Shown here: positions 22,830 through 33,968 of the stretch, one piece after another
Position numbering within the stretch: position 1 is the first letter of the stretch
How the letters are laid out: each line of letters opens with the position of its first letter
Assembly (NCBI RefSeq): GCF_029784165.1
Contig: NC_073696.1
Span: 262,366,494 to 262,430,493, forward strand
Reading direction: 5' to 3'
Source of the DNA: Wyeomyia smithii
Taxonomy: Eukaryota; Arthropoda; Insecta; Diptera; Culicidae
Length of the DNA stretch: 64,000 nucleotides
Program-made: the position numbers and the translations under genes
The notes under the pieces: generated by a model
Databases searched by the model: none
Told to the model about the DNA's origin: nothing
The model's input: the letters and a program-made list of their open reading frames with translations, nothing else

Positions 22830-23430
22830 AATTCATACAATTGAAATTCACCGAGTAGGCAACTTCGAATATCTAGGCCTCACATTCGACAGTGTCTTTA
22901 GTTAAGATCATCACATATTTACTGCACCTCAGAGCTAAACTTGCAGTTCTGTGTGGAGTATTCCGAAAAAAAAAAGATTCATTTTACAAAATATCGGCAA
23001 TCCTTAACCCCTTGATGATCACATAGTTTAGAAAAAACTCCTTATGTAAAGCTGCGTTCGAAAGTATCGAAGGCGCATCCCTTCCCGGATGCATAGCAGG
23101 TACAGTAACCGGCTACTACAAGTTTGCCTGATCGGTGCAATGTGGTTCCGAACCTCTGGGATCAAGCGTACACTTAATTATCACCCGTTTGCATCTCCCG
23201 TTTGCAACCTGGCAGACACCCAGCGATGCCACCCGCATACACACCGTGCATCAGCGCATCGCGATCGTCTCCAATTGGCCTTTGTGCGTATTTATGCAAC
23301 AGACCACAACCGACGCGGAGAGTAACATTCTCCAACATGTGACCGCTATACGGCACCGTAATCGGTACAGATTAATCCTCAAAATGCTTGCCCTCGACAC
23401 GCGGGCAGTACCGGTGCCATAAATGAGCCG
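22830..23430 (+). pseudogene. Probable non-LTR retrotransposon remnant
   Basis: Frames around 22840-22960 read IEIHRVGNFEYLGLTFDS then LRAKLAVLCGVFRK. This resembles the post-palm region of non-LTR reverse transcriptases (..FKYLGVxFDxxLxW.., then a repeated-hydrophobic thumb). Downstream to 23420, GC-richer frames continue with shifts and no recognised motif. Assignment of the downstream half is weak. Confidence 0.35.
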
Positions 23431-23471
23431 AAGAGCCGCTATTTATCCAACAAATTTGCCAGCTACTTTAA

Positions 23472-23741
23472 GGTGGAATTTTCGGTTCTCCCCGCTGCTG
23501 CTGGTACCGCGTTTTACGCATCATTAAAATCATCAAATATGCGCCTTGTAACAACATTTTGCCCCCGAAAAATCTAGCCGCCGTGATTTCGCCGGACTCT
23601 GGCAGTAGCGCGCATTCGTCTCCCGATGCCTACCCCGATCCACCACCGCCCACTTCGAAGAAATGCTGCTGTCTGCTCCGCCGAAGACGACCGGCATCTG
23701 CTTCGAGAGGCAGCAATCATTATGTAGATCGATATTTTTAG
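23472..23741 (+). other. GC-rich coding-like ORF without ATG
   Basis: An open frame from 23472 to the TAG at 23739 encodes a Ser/Pro-rich stretch (SPDSGSSAHSSPDAYPDPPP) followed by KKCCCLLRRRRP, a basic cysteine cluster of the sort that is palmitoylated in membrane-associated proteins. There is no in-frame ATG and no convincing acceptor. A GTAGAT donor-like site follows the SNHY codons. It may be an exon of an unknown transcript inside TRIM37 intron 3, a pseudogene, or a GC-rich regulatory island. Family not recognised. Confidence 0.2.
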
Positions 23742-24479
23742 CGAGAACGAGAATGTAATAGACAGAGAGAGAAAGAGCTAGAGAGAAAGAGAAAAACCTT
23801 GATGTGGTTAAACTTGTGCACTAATTATTCGGCTAAATCAGGCTGTTTTTTTCTTTCGTTTCGATTCGATGCCGGGTCATGTGAGTGAAATGCGTTCGAT
23901 CCGCATGCTTCGGTTCGGGGGTGGTTTGCTACGATGGGTTTACAAATCAAAACTGCTTGGTTTTTTGGTACACTTGCGACGGTATGTGTATCTGTCAAGC
24001 TGTGGGAATTCTATCAGCTGTCGAAAGTGATGCAATTTCGATATGATCATGCTTGGAAATGGCAGAAAACCTCGAATAGTGAGAAAGATTTGCTAAAACG
24101 TAGTTGACCCTTCAACGATTGGCAAATTTTGGCTACCCAGAGGATAAAATTTATCATTTTTCTGATAGTGTTATCTTTTCAAGGTTATTATCGATATTTT
24201 CTGTAACTAGTTCCATCAAAATGGATATTTTGATTTCTAAATTCTCTGACTTATCTACTTTTAAAATATTTTTTTTCATTTTGTCTGTTTATTTATCATA
24301 TCCAAGTTAAAGCACTTTTCCTTGAACAATTTTAATAAGGTTCAGTACAGGTGATTTTCAATGGAAATGGCCACATTAACCTGGTATTATTCGAATTTTA
24401 CAACTGTTTCTCCTTCCTCCTGCCAAATACCGCCAATTATAATATACCCTGGAGAAGATTCGTCGTGCGTCCTTCTGGC
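23742..24479. other. Intronic with a short GA-rich tract
   Basis: A GAGAGAAAGAGA-rich simple repeat lies at about 23752-23796. Otherwise nothing recognised. Confidence 0.45.
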
Positions 24480-24690
24480 CAGTTTTAATGATAAGAGGGA
24501 CTTATTTTTCACGCAAGGGTATTACAGAATTCAGCGTAAAGGAAGGGTAAGTGGTGGGGAGCCTGAGAATAAACTCATACTTAAAGTCCTTTTCGACATC
24601 GAATGGCCTGATTCTACTAAGATTCGAACCCACGACCATCCGTTTGACAAAGCGGACTCTGTAACCTTGCGGCTACGCAGCTCGGTTTAA
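24480..24690 (-). repeat. tRNA-derived SINE
   Basis: On the minus strand the unit begins GAGCTGCGTAGCCGCAAGG (A-box region, 24661-24678) and carries a canonical Pol III B-box, GGGTTCGAATC (around 24620-24632), 40 bp further on. A non-tRNA body follows, to about 24480. The A-box/B-box spacing and a body not folding as a tRNA fit an insect tRNA-related SINE. A related fragment is at 813-870. Confidence 0.65.
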
Positions 24691-25490
24691 CGGATGCCTC
24701 TTATTACGGACTTCTTCAAGCCAAATCTCTTTCTAGTACGCTCAACGTTTGATACAAATGTACCCACCTTTTCCCCCAATATCACTTACTGATGCTGATC
24801 TTTTGTGATTCAACGTCTCTTTGGTTTTCCTTCCGACTTCCGGTCATACTGCGCCACATTTTTCAGCTACGTTGTGGAAGAGCCTCGGAAAAGTTCTCCC
24901 ACCAAAACTTTCGAAACCTTCTCCTTTTACCAATTTTCTCGGTGACACTTCTCATACAGTTTACTATTTGCGCACAATATTTTTGCGGCGTTACGGTTAA
25001 AGTCCTTGCATTTTTAATAAAACAATGAAAAATCACTTACTTGCATGAAAATGACAGAACTTGTGTACACAAAAGAATGCAGCCAATCCGTCACACAGAC
25101 AGAGAAGCACGGTTCAATGGCAGAGTTTTTCCAGTGTGCCCAAACTGTATGGTGCGGTACATAGAGTAACTTCCGATATTAACACATTTCGATTTCATTT
25201 GTTATTTAAAGATTTCTTAAAGCTGAATTTAATTAGTTAGTTCAGATATTGCTTCTTTATGACAACTCGCTTTGTAAAAGAGTGTGTTCATTTTTACAAA
25301 AAATTTGGTTGATGTGCAGGTAACACTTTTGATTCTGCAAGTCAATTTCTGTCAAGTTAAAACTAACTCATCACACTTGGAGGCTTGTCTGAAGTTAATT
25401 AATGTTTGATAACATTATGAGGTGTTAAGAAGCACCATTTAGCATTCACATCAATATCTTGACAGTTCAGGGGGGTTTTTTAACTAATGG
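24691..25490. other. Intronic, nothing recognised
   Basis: AT-rich. Short ORFs only. Confidence 0.45.
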
Positions 25491-25491
25491 G

Positions 25492-27275
25492 TTAACCCTT
25501 AAATGCTCACGACATTAAAAAATCATTTAAAAACATAAAATCTTTGTTTAACAGGTTTACTTTGAATCAGGTTTATTTGAATCAATAATTAATGAAAAAA
25601 TCTTTCAACAAGTAAAACACCAAATTACAACTCAACAGCACGGCTTTTACAAAGGCCGATCAACTACCACAAATCTTTTGGAATTCATAACTTTCACTCT
25701 GACTGTAATGGACAACGGTAACCACGTAGAAGCTCTTTATACGGACTTTAGCAAGGCATTTGACAGAATCGACATACCATTATTACTCTTCAAGCTCGAA
25801 AAATACGGAACTGAAACAAAATTTTTGGAATGGCTGCAGTCATACTTAACAAGACGAACACAAATAGTCCGCTTTCAAAATTCCTTTTCAAACCCAATAG
25901 AAGTAACTTCTGGGGTTCCTCAAGGTTCCCACCTGGGCCCTCTTCTTTTTATATTATACGTAAATGACATTTCCTTTCTTCTTAAGTCAATACCTGTGCT
26001 TGTATATGCTGATGACATGAAGCTCTTTATAGAAATAACCAATGCAGAAGACTTCGAAATATTCCAGAATGAAATTAATGTATTCTACACTTGGTGCAAC
26101 AAAAGCCTATTACAACTCAACATTAAAAAATGTAATTCAATAGCCTTTAGCAGAAAAACAGTAACACCACCAACAAACATTTTCTTAGGAAACCAACCAG
26201 TAGAAAAATGCAAAATCGTTAGGGACCTAGGCGTAATCTTAGACTCCAAACTCACATTCATAGAACATTATAATACAATTATCAACAAAGCAAATAGTAT
26301 GCTGGGCTTTATAAAACGCTTCGGCCACAATTTTCAAGACCCATATACAATCAAACTATTATATATTACATACGTCCGACCAATTCTGGAATATTGTAGC
26401 ATTGTATGGAATCCCTATATTGCCACACATGAAGAACGCATTGAATCTGTCCAAAAACAATTTCTTTTGTACGCGCTTCGTAAGCTAAATTGGACATCAT
26501 TTCCCTTACCATCATATGAAGCACGCTGCATGCTTATAGACATACAAGCACTTAAAGAACGCCGCGATCCTTCAATGCTTTATTTTATCAATGACATTAT
26601 TTCTCAACGCATGCAATCTACTCAATTATTATCACAACTAAATTTTTATGCACCCAGTCGTCAATTAAGAAATCGTAAAATATTTTCGGAAAATTCTCAC
26701 AGAACAAACTACTCAAAAAATGGCCCAATAAATCGCATGATGCGTCACTATAACCAGCACTGCGAAAATATCGACATCACCATGAGCAGAAATCAAATAA
26801 AAAAACGACTAACTACTGCTCTAAAACTAACCAATATGCATAAAAAAATTGAAAGATTTACTTTTTAATGTGCATATTATCATGTTGTTTTTAAACAACA
26901 CTGTGACTTTATCGCAGAATAAAGTCGAAACAATTACTTTTGTTAACAGTAACTGTAAAATTGACCTTTTGTTAGTATATTTACTGATAATTCAGACATT
27001 TTCACTAACCACTAACCTTATTTTAAAATTTATTTACAAAGACAGTCAGCACCAGTCGGAAATCTTGCCATGTTTTTTTTCGTTTCTGAGATTTTGACAG
27101 CGAAAATAAAAACAAAACATTAAAATACAGCACTTCCAGCAGTTAAGTTTTCTTCGTTAGAGTCTAGAGAGCTGTTCTAATTAATTATATTTCTAAAAAA
27201 TACTGAAATATATATATATTTTAAAACGTTTTTAGTAGTGTTGTTTCAAAACAACATTGCGCATTTAAGGGTTAA
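25492..27275. mobile_element. piggyBac-type ends bracketing a retrotransposon
   Basis: TTAA at 25492-25495 is followed by CCCTTAAATGC (25496-25506). GCATTTAAGGG (27261-27271) is followed by TTAA (27272-27275). TTAA target duplication with CCC..GGG ends is the piggyBac signature, and the 11-bp repeats are perfect. The interior holds a non-LTR RT (25553-26868) rather than a piggyBac transposase. Near-palindromes TGTTGTTTNNAAACAACA lie at about 26883 and 27240. Most simply, a non-LTR element inserted into a non-autonomous piggyBac-like MITE. Confidence 0.6.
25553..26868 (+). mobile_element. Non-LTR retrotransposon reverse transcriptase, 5'-truncated
   Basis: A single open frame of about 438 codons, uninterrupted to TAA at 26866-26868, has RT blocks in order: QQHGFYKGRSTTTNLLEF; ALYTDFSKAFDRIDIPLL; SGVPQGSHLGPLLFILYVND; LVYADDMKLF (the YADD catalytic motif); LGVILDSKLTF; then the thumb, YVRPILEYCSIVWNP. 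This is a Jockey/CR1-group type RT. ORF1 and the endonuclease are missing through 5' truncation, but the open frame suggests recent insertion. It lies in sense orientation within TRIM37 intron 3. Confidence 0.85.
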
Positions 27276-27577
27276 AATAAATTATGGTTTTACTCTTGAT
27301 AGGAGTCGCGTTATAACTATGATGCATTCTTCATGCAGGCTTCGGAATGATTGATGCAGTTGAAACTGCTTCCCTGATTCATTATTAATAAGTTCGATAA
27401 AAGATGCTTTTCTCACGCCGTCAAACAGTTGCTTGCTGATCAATCCCATTCTACTGTAAGATCTACCGGCGCCAAGTGGAGCTCCACAGCACTAAATACA
27501 ATTGTCGTAATAGCCTTCTAACAAGGGGGACGCGCCGACTGCCATCCATCCTCGAGCATGTTTGAAACGGTTCTAAA
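27276..27577. other. Intronic, nothing recognised
   Basis: No ORF, repeat or tRNA seen. Confidence 0.4.
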
Positions 27578-28140
27578 ATGTCAGTCACGATCACAGCTGA
27601 TGAGGATCAGCTGCCACCTTCCTCCCTGCTACAACAACGGCACCAGGGGCGACTCGTGCCTTTTGAACCTGCCTGTTCAACTGAGAATTCTTTAAATCAC
27701 AATTTGGGAAAGTAGTCACAATCATGTCCGCGTAATCACGCAAGTCATTTTCTCTGATACTATTTAAAAGTGAAAATGAAAACCACTTAAATATAAATTA
27801 AAATTTGCGTTTGAAATATATTTTTTGCTGGCGTCCCAGTGTGCAGTGCACAGGTTGCACCTATGGACGAGTCGCCCCTGAACGGCACACACACCGAACG
27901 AACTGTGCGTCAAGTGGGTCCACCTAATCCAAAACTGTTTCAAATACCGCATCCAACCGCCGCCACCGACAACGACGACAGTGACACATGTCGAACAAGT
28001 GGTTAACCTGAAATTTGTAGTATTTAAATTAGATTCAATTATGCCTTAATTGAATCGCTCTCTAAACAATGTTTATTTTAGCGCAACCGCTTTTGACTGA
28101 CAGCCAAGACGAACAAAGCGCATACGCCCCGTATGTAAAT
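27578..28140 (+). other. Possible short coding exons of an unknown gene nested in TRIM37 intron 3
   Basis: Three neighbouring blocks look coding. Block 1 (27578 to about 27712) opens with an ATG and reads MSVTITADEDQLPPSSLL. Block 2 (about 27852-28001) reads MDESPLNGTHTERTVRQV and then PKLFQIPHPTAATDNDDSD. Block 3 (about 28080-28131) reads QPLLTDSQDEQSAYAPY. Candidate splice sites keep phase: GGGAAA|GTAGTC, GTGTGCAG|TGCAC, a weak donor near 28001, TTTTAG|CG, CCGTAT|GTAAAT. The composition (acidic, Ser/Thr/Pro-rich) resembles a disordered N-terminal tail. No domain recognised, and no continuation was found before 38.6 kb. Confidence 0.25.
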
Positions 28141-29900
28141 AATCCTCAGCCTCTAGCCAGATGAAAGTAAGGATCAGAACAGATGGGTCAGAGCACTGCA
28201 AGGACGATGGACGATTCGTCCATCCGACCACTTTTAATCTTTCTCTCGCTTTGTCCCACAATCTTTTGTGGCAAACACCGCGACCGCACAAGCAGCAGTA
28301 ATAATTAACAACCATTAAATTAATATGTTAACTTCATAGCCAATGCACCCCTATCCGCAGTTTCTGGTTTAGAATTTAAGCCCTGTCGGCTTAGCGTGTT
28401 CTTTCTATCACAACCAAAATCGCGTAATTTTTTTTTTGCCCTACAAAGTCCTGCGGCGCGTCGAACCGTTTCGAAAAATCAAGATCGTAACGCGGGAGCT
28501 ATTTTTACCGCCGACGGCCCCCGATTTAGAGTGCAAATGATCATCATTAGAAGCACCTAGTTTACCTACGATGCCGGACCGATTAACCAAGAGGCCAATT
28601 AAAATTTTTATGATTGATCTTCACACATTAGCCGGGACGACGACGGCGGCGGTTTCGCGTGCGCAGAGATGATTCAGCGCTAGGTGCACAAGATTCTGCG
28701 GATTGCCCTTCACTCCACTTTCGGCCCTTTCGAGGGTGCGGGGAACGTAAACAGTTGTGAGGGAGGGTACGCAACGATGATGATGCTGACTGATGAGGGC
28801 TCCAACTAATCCAAACCAACCTCCTTGTTACATATAGCCCTTTTCGTATGCGGCACACGGTTTCCGTGTTTGAAACCCAATTGAAGCGCTCCTACTGCTT
28901 TTTCGAGTAGGTCGCCACTTACCGGTTCAGATGTGTAAACATTTTGAAACCGCACGAGTACGTGGCAGCTTCTGGTACAGTAGGACGGACCTAATAGAGT
29001 TGGTAGAAAGGCATTGATCGTCGCGGTAGCGATGTTGGTAGTATGGACACAAGTATGGAGTTGGTCATGAACGCGGTTTTGCAGGCAAGAGATTGGTATT
29101 CAAATTAGGTAACATGTGTTCGCGTGGAAAACACAGTTGAAGGTCGTTTTTTCTGCATTGCACTGTCCATTTGTGGGTTTTCGACAAGTAAAGGTTTTCC
29201 ACTATCCTGAACTTAAGACATTTGCTGAATGATCTAATCAGACTTTTTCTTACGTTTAACTAACGTGGGCCTAAAAATGAAAAATAAAAATCTTGGAGCA
29301 CTGATTGATTGAATTATTTATTGACATTATAATAATAAATGGAAGCTCTGTCATACGTCATCTATATACTTACGAGTGAAGTGTATAGTAAAAGGCTCGA
29401 GTCAAACAGAAAGTAGGTTTATCCGACATATTCAGATACGAAAAACGCGAAGAATTGAAGGTAAAGTAATTTTCACCTAATGACCGATCAAATTTAGTTT
29501 GGCTCCGATTTCAATGAAACTTGGGTAAAGAAAAACTCAAAACAAATTGTGACTTCATTTTTTACTATGTAAAAATTAGAAGTTATAACCGATTTTTTGT
29601 GATGGCTAAATTTTGGACCATTTAGAAAATTTCCACTTATTCCAAAATCGACTCTCTGATGGCATTTGTTTTCGAAATATTCCAAATTTAGGCTGATTTA
29701 CTAGCAAAAGCAATAAGATAATCGAAATGTGTGTTGAATATTCTATAATTTACTCTTTAGCAACGAGAAAATCAGGCACAGAGGATCTATCATTTATGAT
29801 ATTTCTCAAACATTTGTTATCCGAGTATAAAAGTATAAATTGATTGTCTGGATAGATGGGAGGGGGTCTTCCAAGCAAATGAAACAGATATTTTAACCAA
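28141..29900. other. Intronic, partly GC-richer, nothing recognised
   Basis: 28430-29060 is GC-richer than average and lacks recognisable repeats; it contains homeodomain-like ATGATTGAT and CAATTAAAA stretches. It could hold cis-regulatory sequence. No gene seen. Confidence 0.35.
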
Positions 29901-29929
29901 TTTTTCCGGAAAACAACCTAAAATGTGTG

Positions 29930-30245
29930 GGATGAACACACGCCGTTTTTGAATCCAAGAATTCAAGATGGCGACTTCCGGTTGAAAAAAAAACAGCCCA
30001 AAATGACCGATTTCCACCTCAATTGGGTATTCGAAACCAGAATGATACAGAGAAGTAAAGAGCTCGACAACAGACACCATTTTGAATTCTAACGTGGCAA
30101 CTTCCGGTGTCTTAAAACAGCCGAAAATGACCAAATGCCATCCAATATGAATATTTCCGGAAGCAAAATGACGCTCAGAGGCACATGCCTCTTCGAAATC
30201 CAATATGCCGATGTTTTCCGGTTTCTGGAAAACATCTGAATGTGA
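29930..30245. repeat. Degenerate tandem repeat with a CTTCCGGT core
   Basis: Three head-to-tail units share the order ..GGCRACTTCCGGT..AACAGCC.AAAATGACC.. The CTTCCGGT or TTTCCGGT cores are near 29975, 30108 and 30216, a period of about 110-130 bp. A fourth dispersed unit is at about 36750-36850 (ACTTCCGGTTTGTGGAAACA). Confidence 0.55.
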
Positions 30246-30514
30246 GCATTATAACGGGTGACAACTAAAAATCTGGAATTTGTTTGGGGCTCTTTTACTC
30301 CACAAAAAAACACGCTCAGAGAGGAATGAGAATGTGTATATGATAGCTCTACCTTTCCTCTTTATGCTAGTATTTTTGTTTTGTTTATGCATGCTTAGTT
30401 TGGTTCAAAATGGCGGCGTTGTACAGTTCGCTATGAACTGCACAATATTTTTGGCGAAAAGTTCATGGTAAACCATTTTAAAAGCGAAAATCTTCCGGTT
30501 TCTATTATATATGG

Positions 30515-30890
30515 CTTCCTGCGAACCTCAAGTATCCAGCTTTCTACGAGCGGTAATGGCGGACAGTGCACGCAGCCCATTCTGACGTTTTCTGTAGGTC
30601 AGGGAATTTTCAATCGCAGTAACGGAGTAGAAAACATAACAACGTCGTAACGTAACATAGCAACTTCAACAAACAATGGGCGTTTTGTTATTTAAATTTC
30701 GTCGTGCGCATGCGCGGATCAAAATAAACAAAACTGTTTATTAAAGTTGCTATGCTACGATGCAACATTTCTGTGTTTTTCACTCCGTTACTGCGATTAA
30801 AAATTTGCTGACCTATCGAAAACGTCAAAATGGGCTGCGTGTACTGTTCGCCATTACCGCTCGTGGAAAGCTGGATAATTCGCCAGGAAG
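30515..30890. mobile_element. Inverted-repeat element with ~160-bp arms
   Basis: The left arm (30515-30675) and right arm (30734-30890) are inverted copies with scattered mismatches and a ~58-bp loop. For example, GAGCGGTAATGGCG pairs with CGCCATTACCGCTC. No TSD was identified with confidence. Confidence 0.6.
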
Positions 30891-30996
30891 GTAGTGGAAG
30901 ACCGGCCAGAGTAGTGGACAGAAAAGGATTTTTTTCTTTCTGTCAAATCATGGTTCAAGTTTAGCTACCAATCAAAATATATACCAGAACGAATGA

Positions 30997-31368
30997 TTGA
31001 ACAACATTGTGATTCTGTTTCTTCCAAAACACCATAGAAATGAAAAATATGTGTTTTGGCTAGAGAAAATGTCATCACAGCACGTCAAAAAAACACAAAC
31101 GTTTCTGAACAACCACTCGACTCCATTTGTACCCCTAATACGCAACCCAATTCACCTCAGTGTCGTCCAATCAAAGAGATCAAAGAATTGCAAACAGTTG
31201 ATCGGTAGAATCAAGGGATGCATTCCAAAAGCGGACTTGAAGGCCGTACAACGCTCTTGTCTCGGCATCATAAGAAAACTTCAACGGAAAGCCGGTAACG
31301 GACCTTTCTCAAATGTTCAATATTTTTTGTTAGTTTTTTTTTTATTCATTGGGAATGTGTCTTCATGA
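30997..31368 (+). pseudogene. Tc1-like transposase C-terminal fragment
   Basis: The frame reads KYVFWLEKMSSQHVKKTQTF, then FVPLIRNP and CKQLIGRIKGCIPKADLKAV. This matches the second half of Tc1-family DDE domains, whose usual pattern is VFWPDxASSHYAKKTQ..FVPKxRNP..RPIE..QLIxRIK. The aspartate of WPD is replaced (WLE) and the RPIE block is degraded, so it is inactive. It adjoins the inverted-repeat element at 30515-30890. Confidence 0.55.
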
Positions 31369-31501
31369 GAAATAAATTAGTTTTCCTTCAAGTTCTTCCA
31401 CTTTTTTTGACAGCACAATACATGGAAACTAGGTGAATTTTTTTTTCAGCATGTCATCTCCGATTTCGCTGGAACTTATCACAGTTTTTATATTTTGTAT
31501 A

Positions 31502-32106
31502 CAGGTCGGACTAGATAATATATAGTCTCCGATTTTTTTCACTACATAAAAAAAGTTCAATATTCATTCTACATAAATGATTTGTTGTTTTCGAGTAAAT
31601 AAGAAGAATTTTATATTTGACTCATCCCCCTAAAAGTCAGAAAGCACATATTTTACAAAAAAAATATATCTTTTAGTTATTAAAAAACTTTGCAGTCAAA
31701 TGAAAAGGAAAATTCTGATCAGTGTATACTGATTTGTCAACTCGTTTGTACTTAATTTCTCAAATTTTGAAAAATTTTAATCTTTAAATTTTTGTTTTAC
31801 TTTTTTTACAAAATTTTCAATTTTTTTTTAAATTTTTTTCCCCTTTTCTAACAAGCGTTAGGGGCCATCCACATTCCACGTGGACTATTTTTTACTTACT
31901 TGACCCCCCCCTCCCCCTCCGTGGACAACTGCCCATATAAATTCTAAAAAAATTGTATGGACCGTGGACATTACACATACCCCCCTCTCCCCCAGTTGTC
32001 CACGTGGAATGTGGATGGTTTCTTATTTTATTGATGTTTGCTTACGACTTATTGGCTCTAAATAAGTCATATATAATCGAGTCTCTGTATAATCGAGTCG
32101 GACCTG
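31502..32106. mobile_element. Pogo-like element with TA flanks
   Basis: CAGGTCGGACTAGATAAT at the left (TA at 31500-31501) and ATAATCGAGTCGGACCTG at the right (TA at 32107-32108) are imperfect inverted repeats. They have the same ends as the element at 1083-1897. A second, palindromic MITE is nested at 31865-32018. No transposase frame survives. Confidence 0.6.
31865..32018. mobile_element. Palindromic MITE, 21-bp perfect ends
   Basis: The 21-base left end (CCATCCACATTCC, then ACGTGGAC) at 31865-31885 is exactly inverted at 31998-32018. Inside, a C-rich tract (31906-31920) precedes a second C-rich tract near 31980. The total length is 154 bp. A related end is at 11783-11810. Confidence 0.7.
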
Positions 32107-33142
32107 TATCAGCAAAACGGTTTGTTTGATTGACATGGTGTCTTCAGCAAAGTTGAAGGTAACAAAATTGTGGTTCTAGAATAAATACACTGTTAAAATT
32201 GCCCTGTGGCCCTGTTGAAATTTAATATGCGTAGCAGTCGTGAGTCAGCGGATATCATAAAATGACCTTATTAGCAAAAAGGAGCAACTGTGAAAAGTTT
32301 CAACGAAATCGGAAATGGTCATTCAGGATCGATTTCCCACCTCGAGTTTACACAACGACTTATTAAATGATGTTAAGTTTGGCTGCCAGATAGTGCTATT
32401 TATTGAAACATAATAATTGCAAAACGTGTAAAATTCTGACTTAAAACTAATTTTAAAAGCCAACTATTTGATATACTATGTTGAAACCTCGAGAAGAGTT
32501 GTGTATCTTGATGGTATCAACAACTTTGTAGAATATGTCTACTCGATTACCACTTGCGTACCTGACCCCGAAAAGAGAAAATTCTTTTACCTACCATTCC
32601 GCAAGATCTGAATCGATTTTGGTCGAACCTTTCTCAAAAGATTTCAAGTTTATCACAGTTTCCCGTTTATGGTCACCCTATTTCCTAGCTAAATACGGGT
32701 TTGATTATTTTCAACAAAGATCAATCCTTGCAATTTTGAGTACAGTTGAAGCACTGCGTGACCAATTCCGAAATAAGGTGACCATAAAAGAACAGTTCTA
32801 TTCTATGTATTTTATTTTCAAAAATTTATAACTTTTAATGATTTTCGTTCTTTTTGATTCAAATTAATGGTAATTACTTCTAGTTTTAAGAAAAAAATAC
32901 CAAAAATAAATCTTTGTGCTATTACATACCCACAAAATATATAAATTTTTTAGGATTTTTTCTTCATATTTTTAAATTGAATTTATTCAAATACAAAAAA
33001 TAACTAACATTTAAAATTTCTCCATATATAGAGTCAAATATGCCCTTTAAATTGTTTTATGTTTGCTCCAAAATGAATGACAAACAAATGAAAAACGCAT
33101 AATTATTGATGAAAAACATTATCAACTTTAAGTAGAATTAGG
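32107..33142. other. AT-rich intronic stretch, nothing recognised
   Basis: Short AT-driven ORFs only. Confidence 0.45.
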
Positions 33143-33968
33143 TATTAGGGTGGAAAAAAGTGATCGATTTTTCAAAACCAAGTTTTTTTTAATTCCTTTT
33201 GGGGCCTCAAACAATCCTAAACTTAACTGAAGTCGATTGGTTTTGTCTCCGCTTGACGCATTGCATTTCATTATGTTAAAGTATAGTTTTTTAGATGCCT
33301 AACAACTTTGCAGAAGACTTTGAAGAGCTAGAATGTCCCTAAGAAGAGCTATAGCTGTTCAAAGTTGAGTATGTCGATTTAAATGCAGAAAACCTTGTTT
33401 TCTGCCAACATTACTAATGTACCGGCGTCAGTAGGATTCCCATCAGAAGTAACCAGTCGTAACGAGTTTATACACTCAGCTGGAGCAAGCAAACCAATTT
33501 ATGTCATTATTCTAGGCGTAAATAGAATCTACAACGTGTTTCAGAGGTTACTTCTGATGGAAATCTGACTAACGCCGGTACACTGGCAGTGTTGGCAGAA
33601 AACATGATTTGCAACATAAATTTCGACATATTCAACTTTGAACAGCGCTAGTATTTTTTTGGGACACCCCAGCTCTTTGGTGTCTTCGGCCAAGTTGTTA
33701 GGCATCAGAAAAACCTACCATTTGAAGTCATGAAACCTATTGTTTGAGCCTTTTTGAGCTCTTTAGAATGGAAAATGCAAATAAGGTGGTTTTTCCATAC
33801 AAATTTCCATAATAATTTAAAATACCATGCGCACAGCTGAGACAAAACCAATCGACTTCCGATAAGTTGAGGATTGTTTGGAGCCCCAAATAGAACAAAA
33901 AAACTTGGTTCTTGCTTTCTGCTATCAAGTTTCGTTTTTTCCATGTAACGATTCCTCGCCCTATTAGG
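33143..33968. mobile_element. Fold-back element, 330-420-bp arms
   Basis: The left arm, about 33143-33470, is inverted in the right arm, about 33546-33968. Paired landmarks are AAACCAAGTTTTTTT near the ends, GTCGATTGGTTTTGTCTC in the middle and CATCAGAAGTAACC beside the ~75-bp loop. The right arm is about 90 bp longer, so the left arm carries a deletion. No ORF. Confidence 0.65.

Noticed and set aside
24600..24690. Possible functional tRNA gene on the minus strand
   Set aside because: A- and B-boxes are present but a full cloverleaf with anticodon stem could not be drawn, and the body continues as in a SINE.
30780..30890. THAP-like start (MGCVYC..) near the hairpin element
   Set aside because: Only six residues resemble a THAP start; no C2CH spacing or AVPTIF motif follows, and the sequence is the arm of an inverted repeat.
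31097..31200. CRISPR-like or satellite array
   Set aside because: No regularly spaced direct repeats anywhere in the window meet either definition; the organism is a eukaryote.
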